Below are positions 46,129-55,436 of a stretch of 64,000 bases of DNA, in pieces. The number at the start of each line of letters is the position of its first letter. Positions within the stretch are counted from its first letter, which is position 1. The notes under the pieces are model-generated. The model did not search any database. It was not told the origin of the DNA and saw only the letters and a list, made by a program, of their open reading frames with translations. Made by a program: the position numbers and the translations under genes. Origin of the DNA: Asticcacaulis sp. AC466 (lineage in GTDB: Bacteria; Pseudomonadota; Alphaproteobacteria; Caulobacterales; Caulobacteraceae); assembly GCF_000495815.1 (NCBI RefSeq), contig NZ_AWGE01000001.1, positions 434,001 to 498,000 on the forward strand. The letters run 5' to 3'.

Positions 46129-47330
46129 TGGTTTGGACGCTCCCCGCGCGCAAAAGCTTTACAGGCCGCGGACAGCCCTTCAATAGGTTTAATAAGTTCG
46201 GCCAGGCCGGCTTCGGCGACCGCGCCGGGCATACCCCACACGACGCTGGAGGCTTCGTCCTGGACCAGTACGGAGCCGTTGACGGCCACGAGCGCCGCCG
46301 CGCCGTCTCGGCCGTCATGGCCCATGCCCGTCAGCACCACCGCCAGGGCGTGGTTGCCGTAGATGTCGGCGGCAGATTTAAATAGGGGATCGACTGCCGG
46401 ACGGCACCAATTGACCTGCGGCCCCTGGTCGAGCTTGATCTGCTTGACGATCGGGTCGTTCTTGATGGTCATGTGCCAGTCGCCGGGGGCGATGTAGATG
46501 TTGCGGCTTTCGATAAGCATGCCATCCTTGGCTTCCTGCACCTTTTGCGGCAGCGCCTTGTCGAGGTGCTCGGCCAGAATGGTGGTGAAGGTGGCGGGCA
46601 TGTGCTGCACGATCAGCACGGGAATCTTCCAATCGGGTCCAAGCGCCATGAGGAAATTGCGCAGGGCCGGCGGGCCGCCCGTGGAGGCGCCGACAACAAG
46701 GCAGTCGATGCGCTTCGGTCCTGTGCCACCTGGGCGCAGGGTCGGTGCGGTTGGGGCATTGACCGGCTTGGACATGGGCCTGAAGCCGGACGCTGTGGCC
46801 GGCGCGGGGGATGAGGTGCGAGCTGTGGCGGCGGGGCGTGCCAGGGTCGACGGCGGTGGGACGCTGGTTGGCGAGGGGGGAACGGGCCATTGCCGAGTCC
46901 GGCCGCACAGGGCGCGAATCTTGGTCAGGAGTTCGGTGCGGAAACCGTCGGCGCCGCCTATCCGTGTTGAATCCGGCTTCGGGATGTAGTCAGCCGCGCC
47001 GAGTTCGAGCGCGCGCAGGGTGACATTGGCGCCCCGCGTTGTCAGGGTTGACGCCATCAGCACCTTGAGGCCCGGCTTGGCCGCCAGCAGTCTCGGGAGG
47101 GCTTCGAGGCCGCCCATATTGGGCATTTCAATGTCGAGTATAAGAACGTCCGGTTGAATTTCACGGACTTTTTCGATGCCCTTGGCGCCGTCAATCGCCA
47201 GTCCGGCCAGAACCATATCCGGTTCCTGCTCAAGCCAACGTGAAATCAACCCCCGCACGACCGCCGAATCGTCGACGATCATGATCTTCAGGGGCCGCAG
47301 GGACGCGGCGGTGGGGAGGTTCAATGACAT
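46125..47330 (-). CDS. cheB: Chemotaxis response regulator-methylesterase CheB
   Basis: This 401-aa protein has a receiver domain (Asp 66 in LILDIEMPNMGG), a long Pro/Ser-rich linker (about 145-205), and the methylesterase domain with the serine in VVGASTGGP, the histidine in VQHMP and the aspartate in GMGHDGRDGA. It removes methyl groups from receptors when phosphorylated. The linker is longer than usual. It is followed by cheR with a 4-bp overlap; 102 bp separate it from cheY. Confidence 0.96.
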   Translation of the reverse strand: MSLNLPTAASLRPLKIMIVDDSAVVRGLISRWLEQEPDMVLAGLAIDGAKGIEKVREIQPDVLILDIEMPNMGGLEALPRLLAAKPGLKVLMASTLTTRGANVTLRALELGAADYIPKPDSTRIGGADGFRTELLTKIRALCGRTRQWPVPPSPTSVPPPSTLARPAATARTSSPAPATASGFRPMSKPVNAPTAPTLRPGGTGPKRIDCLVVGASTGGPPALRNFLMALGPDWKIPVLIVQHMPATFTTILAEHLDKALPQKVQEAKDGMLIESRNIYIAPGDWHMTIKNDPIVKQIKLDQGPQVNWCRPAVDPLFKSAADIYGNHALAVVLTGMGHDGRDGAAALVAVNGSVLVQDEASSVVWGMPGAVAEAGLAELIKPIEGLSAACKAFARGERPNQ

Positions 47331-47432
47331 AAAAAAACAGCCGAAAAAGGGAATACGCGATACGTTTTGTTGTGCGTCTCTCGGCCGGGAAAGTCAGAGT
47401 ACGAGATAGGACTCCCCGGAAAGCACAATCGT

Positions 47433-47798
47433 TTACAGCAGGCCGACTTCCGAGAACTTGGCTTCAAGGATCTCGCCGTCGAACGGCTTCATGATGTATT
47501 CCGATGCGCCCTCGGTCAGGGCTTCGGTGATGTGCGCCAGATCGTTTTCGGTGGTGCAGAAAATGACGACCGGCGCCTTGCCGCCCTCTTCCTTACGCAA
47601 CTGACGCAAGAAGGAAATGCCGTCCATGACGGGCATGTTCCAATCAAGCAATACAGCCGACGGCATTTTGTCTTTACAGGCTTTCAGCGCTTCCAGGCCA
47701 TCATTGGCTTCGGTCACTTCGAACGACAGGTTCTCGAGGATGCGTCGGGCTACTTTTCGAATAACGCGGCTATCATCAACGACGAGACAGGTTTTCAT
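47433..47798 (-). CDS. cheY: CheY-like response regulator
   Basis: This 121-aa single-domain receiver has the acidic pair in VVDDSRVIRK, the acceptor Asp 52 in LLDWNMPVMDG, and the Thr and Lys in CTTENDLAHI and MKPFDGEI. In position between cheW and cheB it should be the CheY of this cluster. It could bind the motor switch, although some Caulobacter CheY homologues act on other processes. Confidence 0.92.
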   Translation of the reverse strand: MKTCLVVDDSRVIRKVARRILENLSFEVTEANDGLEALKACKDKMPSAVLLDWNMPVMDGISFLRQLRKEEGGKAPVVIFCTTENDLAHITEALTEGASEYIMKPFDGEILEAKFSEVGLL

Positions 47799-47825
47799 AC
47801 TGAAATTCCTATATTGGAGAAAAGG

Positions 47826-48269
47826 TTATGCGGCTTTGAGGTGCGCCGCATCCAATAGTGTGTGTGGATCCAACACTATCAGAAGTTCCTTTTCCAATTG
47901 ATAAACGCCGACGATTATTTCTGCCCAGCGGGGCGGTAAATTTCCCGGCGCGGCATGGAATTTCTCATCGTCCAGCTTCAGAACTTCATCGACTGAATCG
48001 ATGACCAGGCCGTAGCTGTCGCCATGTACTTCCAGACCTATCGCAAGGGGTTCGGGCGAGCCTTCCGGGCGCGGCGGCAGGCCAAGGCGGCGGCGCGCGC
48101 AAACAGCGGTCACGATGCGGCCGCGCAGGTTGAGCACGCCGGCGATTTCGGATCGCGACAGGGGAACGGGCGTCAGGCCGCGCGGATGGAAGACATCGTG
48201 GACGCGGGCGGCGTCGACGCCGAACAATTGGCCGCCGACTCGCAGGGTTACATAATCACGCAGGCTCAT
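47826..48269 (-). CDS. cheW: Chemotaxis coupling protein CheW
   Basis: This 147-aa protein is a single CheW (SH3-like) domain with VTLRVGGQLFGVDAARVHDV, VLNLRGRIVTAVCARRRLG and the DSVDEVLKL motif. It couples receptors to CheA. It overlaps cheA by 4 bp and lies 27 bp before cheY. Confidence 0.95.
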   Translation of the reverse strand: MSLRDYVTLRVGGQLFGVDAARVHDVFHPRGLTPVPLSRSEIAGVLNLRGRIVTAVCARRRLGLPPRPEGSPEPLAIGLEVHGDSYGLVIDSVDEVLKLDDEKFHAAPGNLPPRWAEIIVGVYQLEKELLIVLDPHTLLDAAHLKAA

Positions 48270-50713
48270 GCGACGGCCTTCTCTTGAGTTTGAGTGGCTG
48301 GGCGACGCTGGTGTTCAGCCAGGCCGCGCAGGTGGTAATGGTCAACATCGAGGATTTCGCAGGCGCGGCCAGCGATGATCGCGGTGCCGCGAACACCCGG
48401 ACGGTCCGGCGACAGTTCTATGGTCATGCGGTCTTCGACCACATCGACGATTTCGTCGACGGCCAGACCCATGGCGTAGCCTTCGCCGGTAAAGACCAGG
48501 AGCGGCTGGATGTGTACGTCCTGCGCGTTCGACAACAGCAGACCGGAATAGTCGCCGTTGACGGTCAGGATCGGCATGAGTTTGCCGCGGTATTGCAGGG
48601 CCGCGCGTCCTTCCATGACTTCGATCTGCGACGATTCGACATGTTCCAGGCGCGTGATATGTTCCAGTTCGACCGCCTTGGGCGCGCCGTTGCCGGCTTT
48701 GAAGAGCAGCATGGCCACCTTTTCGGAAGCCGCCTGGTCGACGGTTTCCTCCGCGTCGGTCGCTTCTTTTTCTTCAAGCATGTTGCCGGCGCGTTCGCTC
48801 ATGGCGTTCGGGTCAAGGATGAGTACGACCGAGCCGTCACCCAGAATGGTGGCGCCGGAGAAGACATCGACATCGCGCAGGATGGAGGCCAGCGGCTTGA
48901 CGACAATTTCCTCAGTGTCGAGCACGTCATTGACGACAAGGCCGTAGCGGCGTTCCCCGACCTGGATAACCATGACGAAGGTGGCATCTTCATCCTTGGC
49001 AGTTTCGAGCAGGAGCGTCGGGCCGAGTTGGACCAGCGGGAGCAGCTTGTTGCGCAGACGCAGGACGAGCGCGTCATTGATCTTTTCGATACGATGTTCG
49101 GCATTGGCGCCGGTACGCACCAGTTCCATTACGGCCGTCTGCGGGACGGCGAACTTCTGGCCGCCGGCGCCGACGATCAGCGCGGACACAATGGCGAGGG
49201 TGAGCGGAATCTTGATCGTGAAAGTCGTGCCTTGACCCGGTACCGAGTTGAGATCGATCTGACCGCCGATCTGTTCGATATTGGTCCGCACCACGTCCAT
49301 GCCGACGCCGCGGCCAGACAGGTTGGTAACCTTGGCCGCCGTGGAGAAGCCCGGCGCGAAGATGTAGCGGTGAATCTGCTGGTCGCTCAGGCTCTCGACT
49401 TCGGTCCGTGATGCCAGGCCCTTTTCGATGATCTTTTCGCGGATGCGGGCGGTATTCAGGCCGCGACCGTTGTCGGCGATGCGGATAACGATATAGCCGC
49501 CTTCGTGGAAGGCTGAGAGCTTGACCGTGCCGTTAGCCGGTTTGCCGAGCTGGATGCGTTCTTCGGTCGATTCCAGGCCATGGTCGGCCGAGTTGCGCAC
49601 CATGTGGGTGAGCGGGTCGCGGATAAGCTCAAGTACTTGGCGGTCGAGTTCGGTGCCTTCGCCATCCATGACGAGGTCGATCTTCTTGCCCAGTTCATAG
49701 GACAAGTCACGCACCAGACGGGGCAGCTTCTTCCAAGCCGCGCCAATCGGCTGCATGCGGGTCTTCATCACGCTGTCCTGCAATTCCCCGGTCAGGGTGG
49801 ACAGGCGCTGAAGCGGGGTTGCAAAGGCGGAATCTTCACGATTTCGGCTGATCTGGAGGAGCTGGTTGCGGGTAAGCACCATCTCGGAGACCAATGTCAT
49901 CAGGCCTTCGAGCACGTCGACCGATACGCGGATGGACTGGGTGGTGGTGATGCCCTGGCCGTCCTCGCCGCCAAGTCCGGCCAAGGGTTCAGGTGCAGCC
50001 GCCGGGGCTTTTACCGCCGCCGCCTTTTCCGTCACCGGAGCCGCCGCGATGGGGGCGGGCGCTTCGATAGCCGCTGGGGCGGGTTCGTCGTTCATCCAGT
50101 CCGGCGCTTCGGCGGCTGCGAACGCCGCTTCCAGATCGGCTTCGGACACTTCGCCGGGACGCAGGACGCGACCGGTACCCGGATCGACTTCACCGGTTTG
50201 AAGGCCGGTGGCAGGGATGGAGGTGTCGACGGCAGCGGCTGACGGCGTGGGTATGTTGATTTCAGCTGGGTCAATTTCCGACCCGATCGGGCGAGCGGGG
50301 ACTTCCATCGTCTGAACCGCGCTGAGGTCCACTTCCTGACCTTCAGCCATGGCTTCAAGCTGGAGGATCAGATCGTGATCGTCGCCGTCGGGTTCGTTGC
50401 CGGTGGCTTCCAGGCTGGCCAGGATTACCTTGATACGGTCGATCGAGTGCAGGACGAGGGTCACGGCCAGCGGCGTGACTTCCAGTTTGCCATCGCGGAA
50501 GCGGCCCAGCAGGGTTTCACCGGCGTGCGCTACGGCTTCGAGGCGCGACAGGCCAAGGAAGCCACAGGTGCCCTTCACCGTATGGACGAGGCGGAAAATA
50601 TTATCGAGCGTCTTCCGTTCGGTCGGATTGGCTTCGAATTTGACCAGTTCGCTATCGACAACTTCAAGGCTCTCGGCGGTCTCGGTCAGGAATTCAGCAA
50701 TTAAGTCGTCCAC
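48266..50713 (-). CDS. cheA: Chemotaxis histidine kinase CheA with an extra CheW-like domain
   Basis: This 815-aa protein (GTG start) has the P1 phosphotransfer domain with His 44 in RLVHTVKGTCGFLGL, an Ala/Pro-rich linker, a P3 dimerisation domain, the ATPase domain (DNGRGLNTARI, GRGVGMDVV), and a CheW-like P5. A second CheW-like stretch follows to the C-terminus (about 680-800, LLFKAGNGAPKAVELEHITRLEHV). Most CheA proteins end after one P5. It starts the che operon and is separated from chpT by a terminator. Confidence 0.95.
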   Translation of the reverse strand: MDDLIAEFLTETAESLEVVDSELVKFEANPTERKTLDNIFRLVHTVKGTCGFLGLSRLEAVAHAGETLLGRFRDGKLEVTPLAVTLVLHSIDRIKVILASLEATGNEPDGDDHDLILQLEAMAEGQEVDLSAVQTMEVPARPIGSEIDPAEINIPTPSAAAVDTSIPATGLQTGEVDPGTGRVLRPGEVSEADLEAAFAAAEAPDWMNDEPAPAAIEAPAPIAAAPVTEKAAAVKAPAAAPEPLAGLGGEDGQGITTTQSIRVSVDVLEGLMTLVSEMVLTRNQLLQISRNREDSAFATPLQRLSTLTGELQDSVMKTRMQPIGAAWKKLPRLVRDLSYELGKKIDLVMDGEGTELDRQVLELIRDPLTHMVRNSADHGLESTEERIQLGKPANGTVKLSAFHEGGYIVIRIADNGRGLNTARIREKIIEKGLASRTEVESLSDQQIHRYIFAPGFSTAAKVTNLSGRGVGMDVVRTNIEQIGGQIDLNSVPGQGTTFTIKIPLTLAIVSALIVGAGGQKFAVPQTAVMELVRTGANAEHRIEKINDALVLRLRNKLLPLVQLGPTLLLETAKDEDATFVMVIQVGERRYGLVVNDVLDTEEIVVKPLASILRDVDVFSGATILGDGSVVLILDPNAMSERAGNMLEEKEATDAEETVDQAASEKVAMLLFKAGNGAPKAVELEHITRLEHVESSQIEVMEGRAALQYRGKLMPILTVNGDYSGLLLSNAQDVHIQPLLVFTGEGYAMGLAVDEIVDVVEDRMTIELSPDRPGVRGTAIIAGRACEILDVDHYHLRGLAEHQRRPATQTQEKAVA

Positions 50714-50930
50714 AGCTTACCCCGTTGTACTTTGCGGCCATGCCCAGCGTCGTTTTGACGGATTTCGAGCAGACCCTATCGGAGGTGATACTGAACAGCT
50801 TTGGTTAAGGGGCCGTTGCCAAAAGCTTACCAAAATCTGAATTTTCACGAATTTTCGTGAGATAGTTGTTTTTGTGGACTATTTAATCTCAACTTTGTGT
50901 CGTCTGCGACCATCTGGCGTAGAGCGCATA

Positions 50931-50960
50931 CGTAAAACGGGCGCCGTCATGCGGCGCCCG
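50931..50960 (-). terminator. Terminator downstream of chpT
   Basis: CGGGCGCCG and CGGCGCCCG (9-bp stem, 5-nt loop) lie 41 bp after the chpT stop on the minus strand and run into TTTTACG. It separates chpT from cheA. Confidence 0.85.
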
Positions 50961-51000
50961 TCTCAATATTTGTCTCAATTTTCGCCTCTGGGCGCCCGGT

Positions 51001-51738
51001 TCAGGCCGGCAGAATAATTTTAAATGAGAGGGCGTCTGTCTCGCTATGGAAGTCGAGCGTCCCGCCGGCGTCCTGGACGACACTATATAGCCAATGCGGC
51101 TGTATCCATTGGCCGTTCAGGCCATCGCCCAACGGCAGGCCGTTCAGGCCCTCTACGGCTTCGGGTTTTAACCGGGCGCGCGGGCCGCGCGCTTCGGCGG
51201 TCAGGACCAGTCCGTCATCGGTGGCGGTGGCTTCGAGTGTCGCCTTGCCGCCAGTCGGCAGAGAATTGCCTGCGAGAAGACCCAGATTTAGCAATGCGCG
51301 CGCCGCCGGCTTCTGAAATAACATGTTGGCAGGAATGGCGAAATCGAGCTCGGCGCGCATGGTTGTGTACATGTCCGACAGGATTTTTTCCAACTGGCCG
51401 CCATTGAACGCTTCGGAAGTCGTCGCGGCACCGAAGGCGACGCGGGCGAAATGGACCAGCGTCACCATCTTGGTGGCTGATGCCTTGATGAGGTTGAGCG
51501 CCTCCTGGCGCATATCCTGGGCGGACGGATCTTCGAGCAGGTCCAGGCCGGACATGATGGCGCCGGCAGGCGAAATGAAATCGTGGCACAGCTTTCCCAC
51601 AAGTTGGGTGGCCAGGTCGTGCGCACGCAGTTCCAGCCCCTCCGGGGATGCAGGAGACGGGGCGGCGTCAGCCGTCACGGTATCCACATGCGTTTCCGCA
51701 TTGGAAAGGTTAGGCGTTGACAGATCGTCCATGCTCAT
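51001..51738 (-). CDS. chpT: Histidine phosphotransferase ChpT
   Basis: This 245-aa protein has the phosphorylated His 52 in QLVGKLCHDFISPAGAIMSGLDLLED, typical of ChpT, followed by a degenerate HATPase-like domain without the nucleotide-binding G boxes. ChpT shuttles phosphate from CckA to CtrA and CpdR in Caulobacter. The N-terminal 38 residues are disordered. A TTAA-N6-TTAA site lies upstream between it and cysK, so it may be under CtrA control. Confidence 0.94.
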   Translation of the reverse strand: MSMDDLSTPNLSNAETHVDTVTADAAPSPASPEGLELRAHDLATQLVGKLCHDFISPAGAIMSGLDLLEDPSAQDMRQEALNLIKASATKMVTLVHFARVAFGAATTSEAFNGGQLEKILSDMYTTMRAELDFAIPANMLFQKPAARALLNLGLLAGNSLPTGGKATLEATATDDGLVLTAEARGPRARLKPEAVEGLNGLPLGDGLNGQWIQPHWLYSVVQDAGGTLDFHSETDALSFKIILPA

Positions 51739-51847
51739 CTTGATATCCGGGGCTGTTTAGAAGGGCTGACCTTATATGTGAGGCGATTTGCCTTAACGGG
51801 GAAGCCCGGAGCGGCTAAAATCGGCCTCAAAGTAACGCCAAGATGTT

Positions 51848-51861
51848 TTAACAAGTCTTAA
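51848..51861. promoter_or_regulatory. TTAA-N6-TTAA site between chpT and cysK
   Basis: TTAA, CAAGTC and TTAA lie 110 bp upstream of the chpT start and 92 bp upstream of the cysK start. Its spacing equals that found in the ctrA and fliI upstream regions. Confidence 0.45.
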
Positions 51862-51952
51862 CGAGGGGTTTACATAACCGCACGCGCGCGAGGCTCCCCG
51901 CTCACACCCTTTCAAAACAACAGACACAACAGACCGAACCCCGGAGATACCT

Positions 51953-52924
51953 ATGGCCGATTCCGCCTCCCGTTACGCCCGCAAAGGCCGCGGCAAGATT
52001 TTTGATTCGATTCTCGATACCATGGGCGATACGCCGCTCGTGCGCCTGCCGCGCTTGTCGGCAGAATTCGGTGCCAAGGCAAACGTGTTGGCCAAGCTGG
52101 AATTCTTCAACCCGATGGCGTCCGTCAAGGATCGCATCGGTGTTTCCATGATTGAAGCCCTTGAAATTTCGGGCAAGCTGAAGCCCGGCGGCACCATCAT
52201 CGAGCCAACATCCGGCAATACCGGCATCGCCCTGGCCTTCGTGGCCGCTGCCAAGGGATACAAGATCACTTTGGTCATGCCGGAATCGATGTCGATCGAG
52301 CGCCGCAAGATGCTTTTGCTGCTGGGTGCCAAGCTGGAACTGACGCCAGCGGAAAAGGGCATGCGTGGGGCGGTGAACCGCGCCCAGGAGCTGCTCGCCG
52401 AAACGCCGGGCGCCGTCATTCCGCAGCAGTTCGAAAACGAAGCCAACCCGCATATCCATGAAATTTCGACCGCCGAAGAAATCTGGAACGACAGCGACGG
52501 CGCGGTCGATGTAGTGGTCTCCGGCGTTGGTACGGGCGGTTCGATCACTGGTATCGGTCATGCGCTCAAGCGGAAGAAGCCGTCGGTAAAGATGATCGCC
52601 ATCGAGCCGGAAGCCTCCCCCATCCTTTCGGGCGGCGAGCCGGGTCCGCACAAGATCCAGGGTATTGGGGCCGGTTTCGTGCCGGGCATCCTGGATCGTG
52701 GTGTCATCGATGGTATTGAAACCGTATCGAACGACGCCGCCTTCGCCATGGCGCGCAAATCCGCTCAGCTGGAAGGTCTGCCGGTTGGCATTTCGTCGGG
52801 CGCGGCGTTGGAAGTCGCCTTCCGACTGGCGGCGCGCGATGACTATGCCGGCAAGACGATCGTGGCCATTATTCCGTCCTTCGCCGAACGCTATCTGTCG
52901 ACGGCGCTGTTCGAAGGGCTGTAA
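51953..52924 (+). CDS. cysK: Cysteine synthase A (O-acetylserine sulfhydrylase)
   Basis: This 323-aa protein makes cysteine from O-acetylserine and sulfide using PLP. The PLP lysine is Lys 59 in FFNPMASVKDRIG, and the phosphate-binding loop is SGVGTGGSITG. The TSGNTGIAL motif binds the substrate. The start lies behind GGAGA. It ends at a strong hairpin. Confidence 0.96.
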   Translation: MADSASRYARKGRGKIFDSILDTMGDTPLVRLPRLSAEFGAKANVLAKLEFFNPMASVKDRIGVSMIEALEISGKLKPGGTIIEPTSGNTGIALAFVAAAKGYKITLVMPESMSIERRKMLLLLGAKLELTPAEKGMRGAVNRAQELLAETPGAVIPQQFENEANPHIHEISTAEEIWNDSDGAVDVVVSGVGTGGSITGIGHALKRKKPSVKMIAIEPEASPILSGGEPGPHKIQGIGAGFVPGILDRGVIDGIETVSNDAAFAMARKSAQLEGLPVGISSGAALEVAFRLAARDDYAGKTIVAIIPSFAERYLSTALFEGL

Positions 52925-52950
52925 GCCTCTTCCTACTGAGCGCAGTTTGA

Positions 52951-52984
52951 CGCCCGCCGGGACTTTGTACCGGCGGGCGTTGCT
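52951..52984 (+). terminator. Intrinsic terminator of cysK
   Basis: A 10-bp stem CGCCCGCCGG / CCGGCGGGCG with a 9-nt loop is followed by TTGCTGTTTTC. It starts 27 bp after the cysK stop. Confidence 0.85.
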
Positions 52985-53032
52985 GTTTTCAGCCTATACA
53001 AAAGATTAACGGATCAGGGCCATTATGGCGGC

Positions 53033-54352
53033 ATGTCGACCGCCAGCCTGCCCGCACATTCGCATAACGACGCCATGGCCATTGCCGAAAACGGCGCGGA
53101 AGGCAGAACCGTGCAGCCCACCGAATTGAGCAGCCTGGACGAAGTGTTCGATGACATGATTGTCCAGCCGACAGCGCCGAAATACCAGGCGCGGCATATT
53201 CTCCTCAAGCGTCTGGCCGATGTGGTCTGCCTGCCTGAATCGCGGGTCAATGCCTTCGAGCGTGCCGTGACCGCTGATCTTCTGGTCGAAATGTTGCGCG
53301 AATCCGCATTGCCGGACCGCATTCGCGTCGCCAAGCGTCTCACTATACTGGCTGAGGTCCCCAATTCGCTGATTCGCACCTTGATCACTGACGATGTGGA
53401 CGTCGCCCGGCCCTTGATCGAGGATTGTGAAAGCCTGACCGATGCGGATCTGCATTATTGCGCCCGGCTTGGTACTCACCACCACCACATGCTTCTGGCC
53501 GGCCGCAAAGACCTGCCGGGCCTCTTATGTGAATTCCTGGTCGATACTGAAGATGTTCGTGTTGTCGAAGCACTGCTAAAAAATCAGCGCGCCCGTATTA
53601 CTCAACCGGCACTTGAAGCTACTGTGGCGATGAGCCAAACGCATGTCCAGTTCATTCCGCTTATCCTCAAGCGTGTCGAATTGCGTCCGTCCTCGGCCTA
53701 TGTGCTCTTCTGGTGGGCGGATACTGAGACGCGCCGCCAGATATTGACCCGATTTGGCGTCAATCGCGACATCATGCAGGACATGGCAGGCGATGTCTTC
53801 GCCATGATGGCCGCCGAAAAATGGCAGGATCCGCTGGCCCGCAAGGCCTTGCAGTTTATCGAGCGCCGCCAGCGCAACCGCGAAGCGCTTGAGCGCAGCG
53901 AATACACCTCTTTGGAGGCCGCGATCGCCGATGCGGCGCGCAATGGCATGACCCGCCATATGGCCGAAGAGATCTCCTATATGTGTGGCATCAAACCGGC
54001 GACGGGAGCGAAGCTGATGCGCGATCAGGGGGGGGAGGGGTTAGCTGTGTTATGCAAGGCCACGGGGCTGTCCAAGAAAGCCCTGCGTGCCTTGTGGAAA
54101 GCTTTGCGCCGTCCGTTGCGAACCGAACAGGGGGAGATGCATCCGCATCTGGCGGAGGTGCTGATCACTTATGACATTCTGGCCGTCGATCGCGCTCAAA
54201 CCGTACTGCGCTATTGGAACTGGTCGCTGTCTTCGGCGCTGACCCATGTCATGTTACGGGCCATATCGAGTGGCGAAGACGTGGACCTCGAATCATTGAC
54301 CGTTCCCCAGCGTGCAGCCATGCTGGCCTTTGCCGCCGATTTGAAGAGCTGA
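53033..54352 (+). CDS. DUF2336 domain-containing protein
   Basis: This 439-aa protein is made almost wholly of helices and matches DUF2336, a family found mainly in Alphaproteobacteria and named after its conserved helical repeat region. Recognisable stretches are RVAKRLTILAEVPNSLIRTLITDDVDVARPLIEDC and ALEATVAMSQTHVQFIPLILKRV. In Caulobacterales such proteins are sometimes encoded near cell-cycle genes, but no activity is known. The C-terminal half has Arg-rich helices that might bind nucleic acid. A 20-bp inverted repeat follows the stop. Confidence 0.8.
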   Translation: MSTASLPAHSHNDAMAIAENGAEGRTVQPTELSSLDEVFDDMIVQPTAPKYQARHILLKRLADVVCLPESRVNAFERAVTADLLVEMLRESALPDRIRVAKRLTILAEVPNSLIRTLITDDVDVARPLIEDCESLTDADLHYCARLGTHHHHMLLAGRKDLPGLLCEFLVDTEDVRVVEALLKNQRARITQPALEATVAMSQTHVQFIPLILKRVELRPSSAYVLFWWADTETRRQILTRFGVNRDIMQDMAGDVFAMMAAEKWQDPLARKALQFIERRQRNREALERSEYTSLEAAIADAARNGMTRHMAEEISYMCGIKPATGAKLMRDQGGEGLAVLCKATGLSKKALRALWKALRRPLRTEQGEMHPHLAEVLITYDILAVDRAQTVLRYWNWSLSSALTHVMLRAISSGEDVDLESLTVPQRAAMLAFAADLKS

Positions 54353-54356
54353 CGCA

Positions 54357-54376
54357 GCGTATAGTAGATTATACGC
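54357..54376. promoter_or_regulatory. Perfect 7-6-7 inverted repeat
   Basis: GCGTATA, GTAGAT and TATACGC lie 5 bp after the DUF2336 stop and 154 bp before mucR. It could be an operator of mucR or a small terminator; the sequence after it (ATTGAAAA) is not T-rich. No regulator is assigned. Confidence 0.4.
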
Positions 54377-54529
54377 ATTGAAAACTTGGGCGAAGACATT
54401 CTAAATTCGCTTACGGGTAAGTATTTGCGTCGTCATAATTTGGGCACGGTGCATTTTTTTAGTGAATGAGGCTTGAATATTGCAAAGTCCTGGCTTAGGT
54501 AAAGCTCACAGTTTTCAAAGGACAATGTA

Positions 54530-54958
54530 ATGGAAAGCAAGACGGATACCCTGGACATGACGGCAGATATCGTTTCTGCCTTTGTCGGCAATAATTCGGT
54601 ACCTGCTAGTGAACTGCCAGCGCTAATTCAAAATGTCTATGCTGCATTGAACTCGATTTCTTCCGGCGAAGAGACGAAGGTCGAAGCACCTAAAGAACCG
54701 GCTGTTTCGGTCAAGAAGTCTATTTCTTCTGATTACATTGTCTGTCTGGAAGATGGTCGTAAGTTCAAGTCGCTCAAGCGCCACCTGCGTACCAAATACG
54801 GCATGAGCCCGGAAGATTACCGCGCCAAGTGGAACCTGCCCAAGGATTATCCGATGGTCGCGCCGAACTATGCAAAGGCACGCTCCGATCTGGCTAAGCA
54901 AATGGGCCTCGGTCAAGGCGGCCGTCAGGTGACACGCAAGACGCGCGTTAAGGCTTGA
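54530..54958 (+). CDS. mucR: MucR/Ros family transcriptional regulator
   Basis: This 142-aa protein matches MucR through its C-terminal half: YIVCLEDGRKFKSLKRHLRTKYGMSPEDYRAKWNLPKDYPMVAPNYAKARSDLAKQMGLGQGG. In Caulobacter MucR1/2 act with SciP to silence CtrA targets in G1. The zinc-binding part has Cys and Asp (CLED) and one His, but the usual distal His is Lys (codon AAA), so zinc binding may be altered. A ribosome binding site AAAGGA lies 7 bp upstream. Confidence 0.93.
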   Translation: MESKTDTLDMTADIVSAFVGNNSVPASELPALIQNVYAALNSISSGEETKVEAPKEPAVSVKKSISSDYIVCLEDGRKFKSLKRHLRTKYGMSPEDYRAKWNLPKDYPMVAPNYAKARSDLAKQMGLGQGGRQVTRKTRVKA

Positions 54959-54991
54959 TCTTGTGGCCTGATCTATATAAAATCTTCGAAG

Positions 54992-55021
54992 AAACCCCGG
55001 TCAAAAAGCCGGGGTTTTTTA
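54992..55021 (+). terminator. Intrinsic terminator of mucR
   Basis: A 9-bp stem AAACCCCGG / CCGGGGTTT with an 8-nt loop is followed by TTT and A. It lies 33 bp after the mucR stop. Confidence 0.93.
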
Positions 55022-55436
55022 TTGCCGAAATTGAGTTACGGTCACGGATTTGAGGCCGATAGCGAAATATTACTAAACCCGCTCGATTTTTTACACCGAC
55101 GCACGGCAATATTTTCCTGTGGCGAATTTGACTCAATTTGGTCTTATTCGATTACTTTTTACGCCGTGGCTGCACCAACTAACCCTTATTCATCCCCATG
55201 AATCAACGGATTAGACAGTTCTGGATAAAGTCTGCGTTAACCCTTTTTTGCTTGCCAAGGATTCACCAGTTAAGAGAAGGTGAATTCAGGTGATTCGCGA
55301 GCGCCTAAGATTTAATACCAGATTTGATTTAAGTGTTCGCGTCTTGTTCTCATTTTGATTTGTGTATGCGCGGCGCGGTTGCCTTGGAATTCCAGAACAA
55401 TCGTAAGACCGCAAAGGGGCAAACGAACTTTTACTT
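55022..55436. other. Gene-free spacer before the PAS_5 gene
   Basis: No gene was found in this stretch. It has four GANTC sites (55130, 55200, 55260, 55292) and TTAA half-sites at about 55237 and 55270. It is AT-rich compared with neighbouring genes, and probably carries the promoter of the next gene. Confidence 0.5.

Noticed and set aside
54357..54376. The 7-6-7 inverted repeat and a shared 13-base stretch near 6346 taken as one regulator's operators
   Set aside because: A 13-base match is expected by chance many times in 64 kb, and the site at 6346 is not palindromic.
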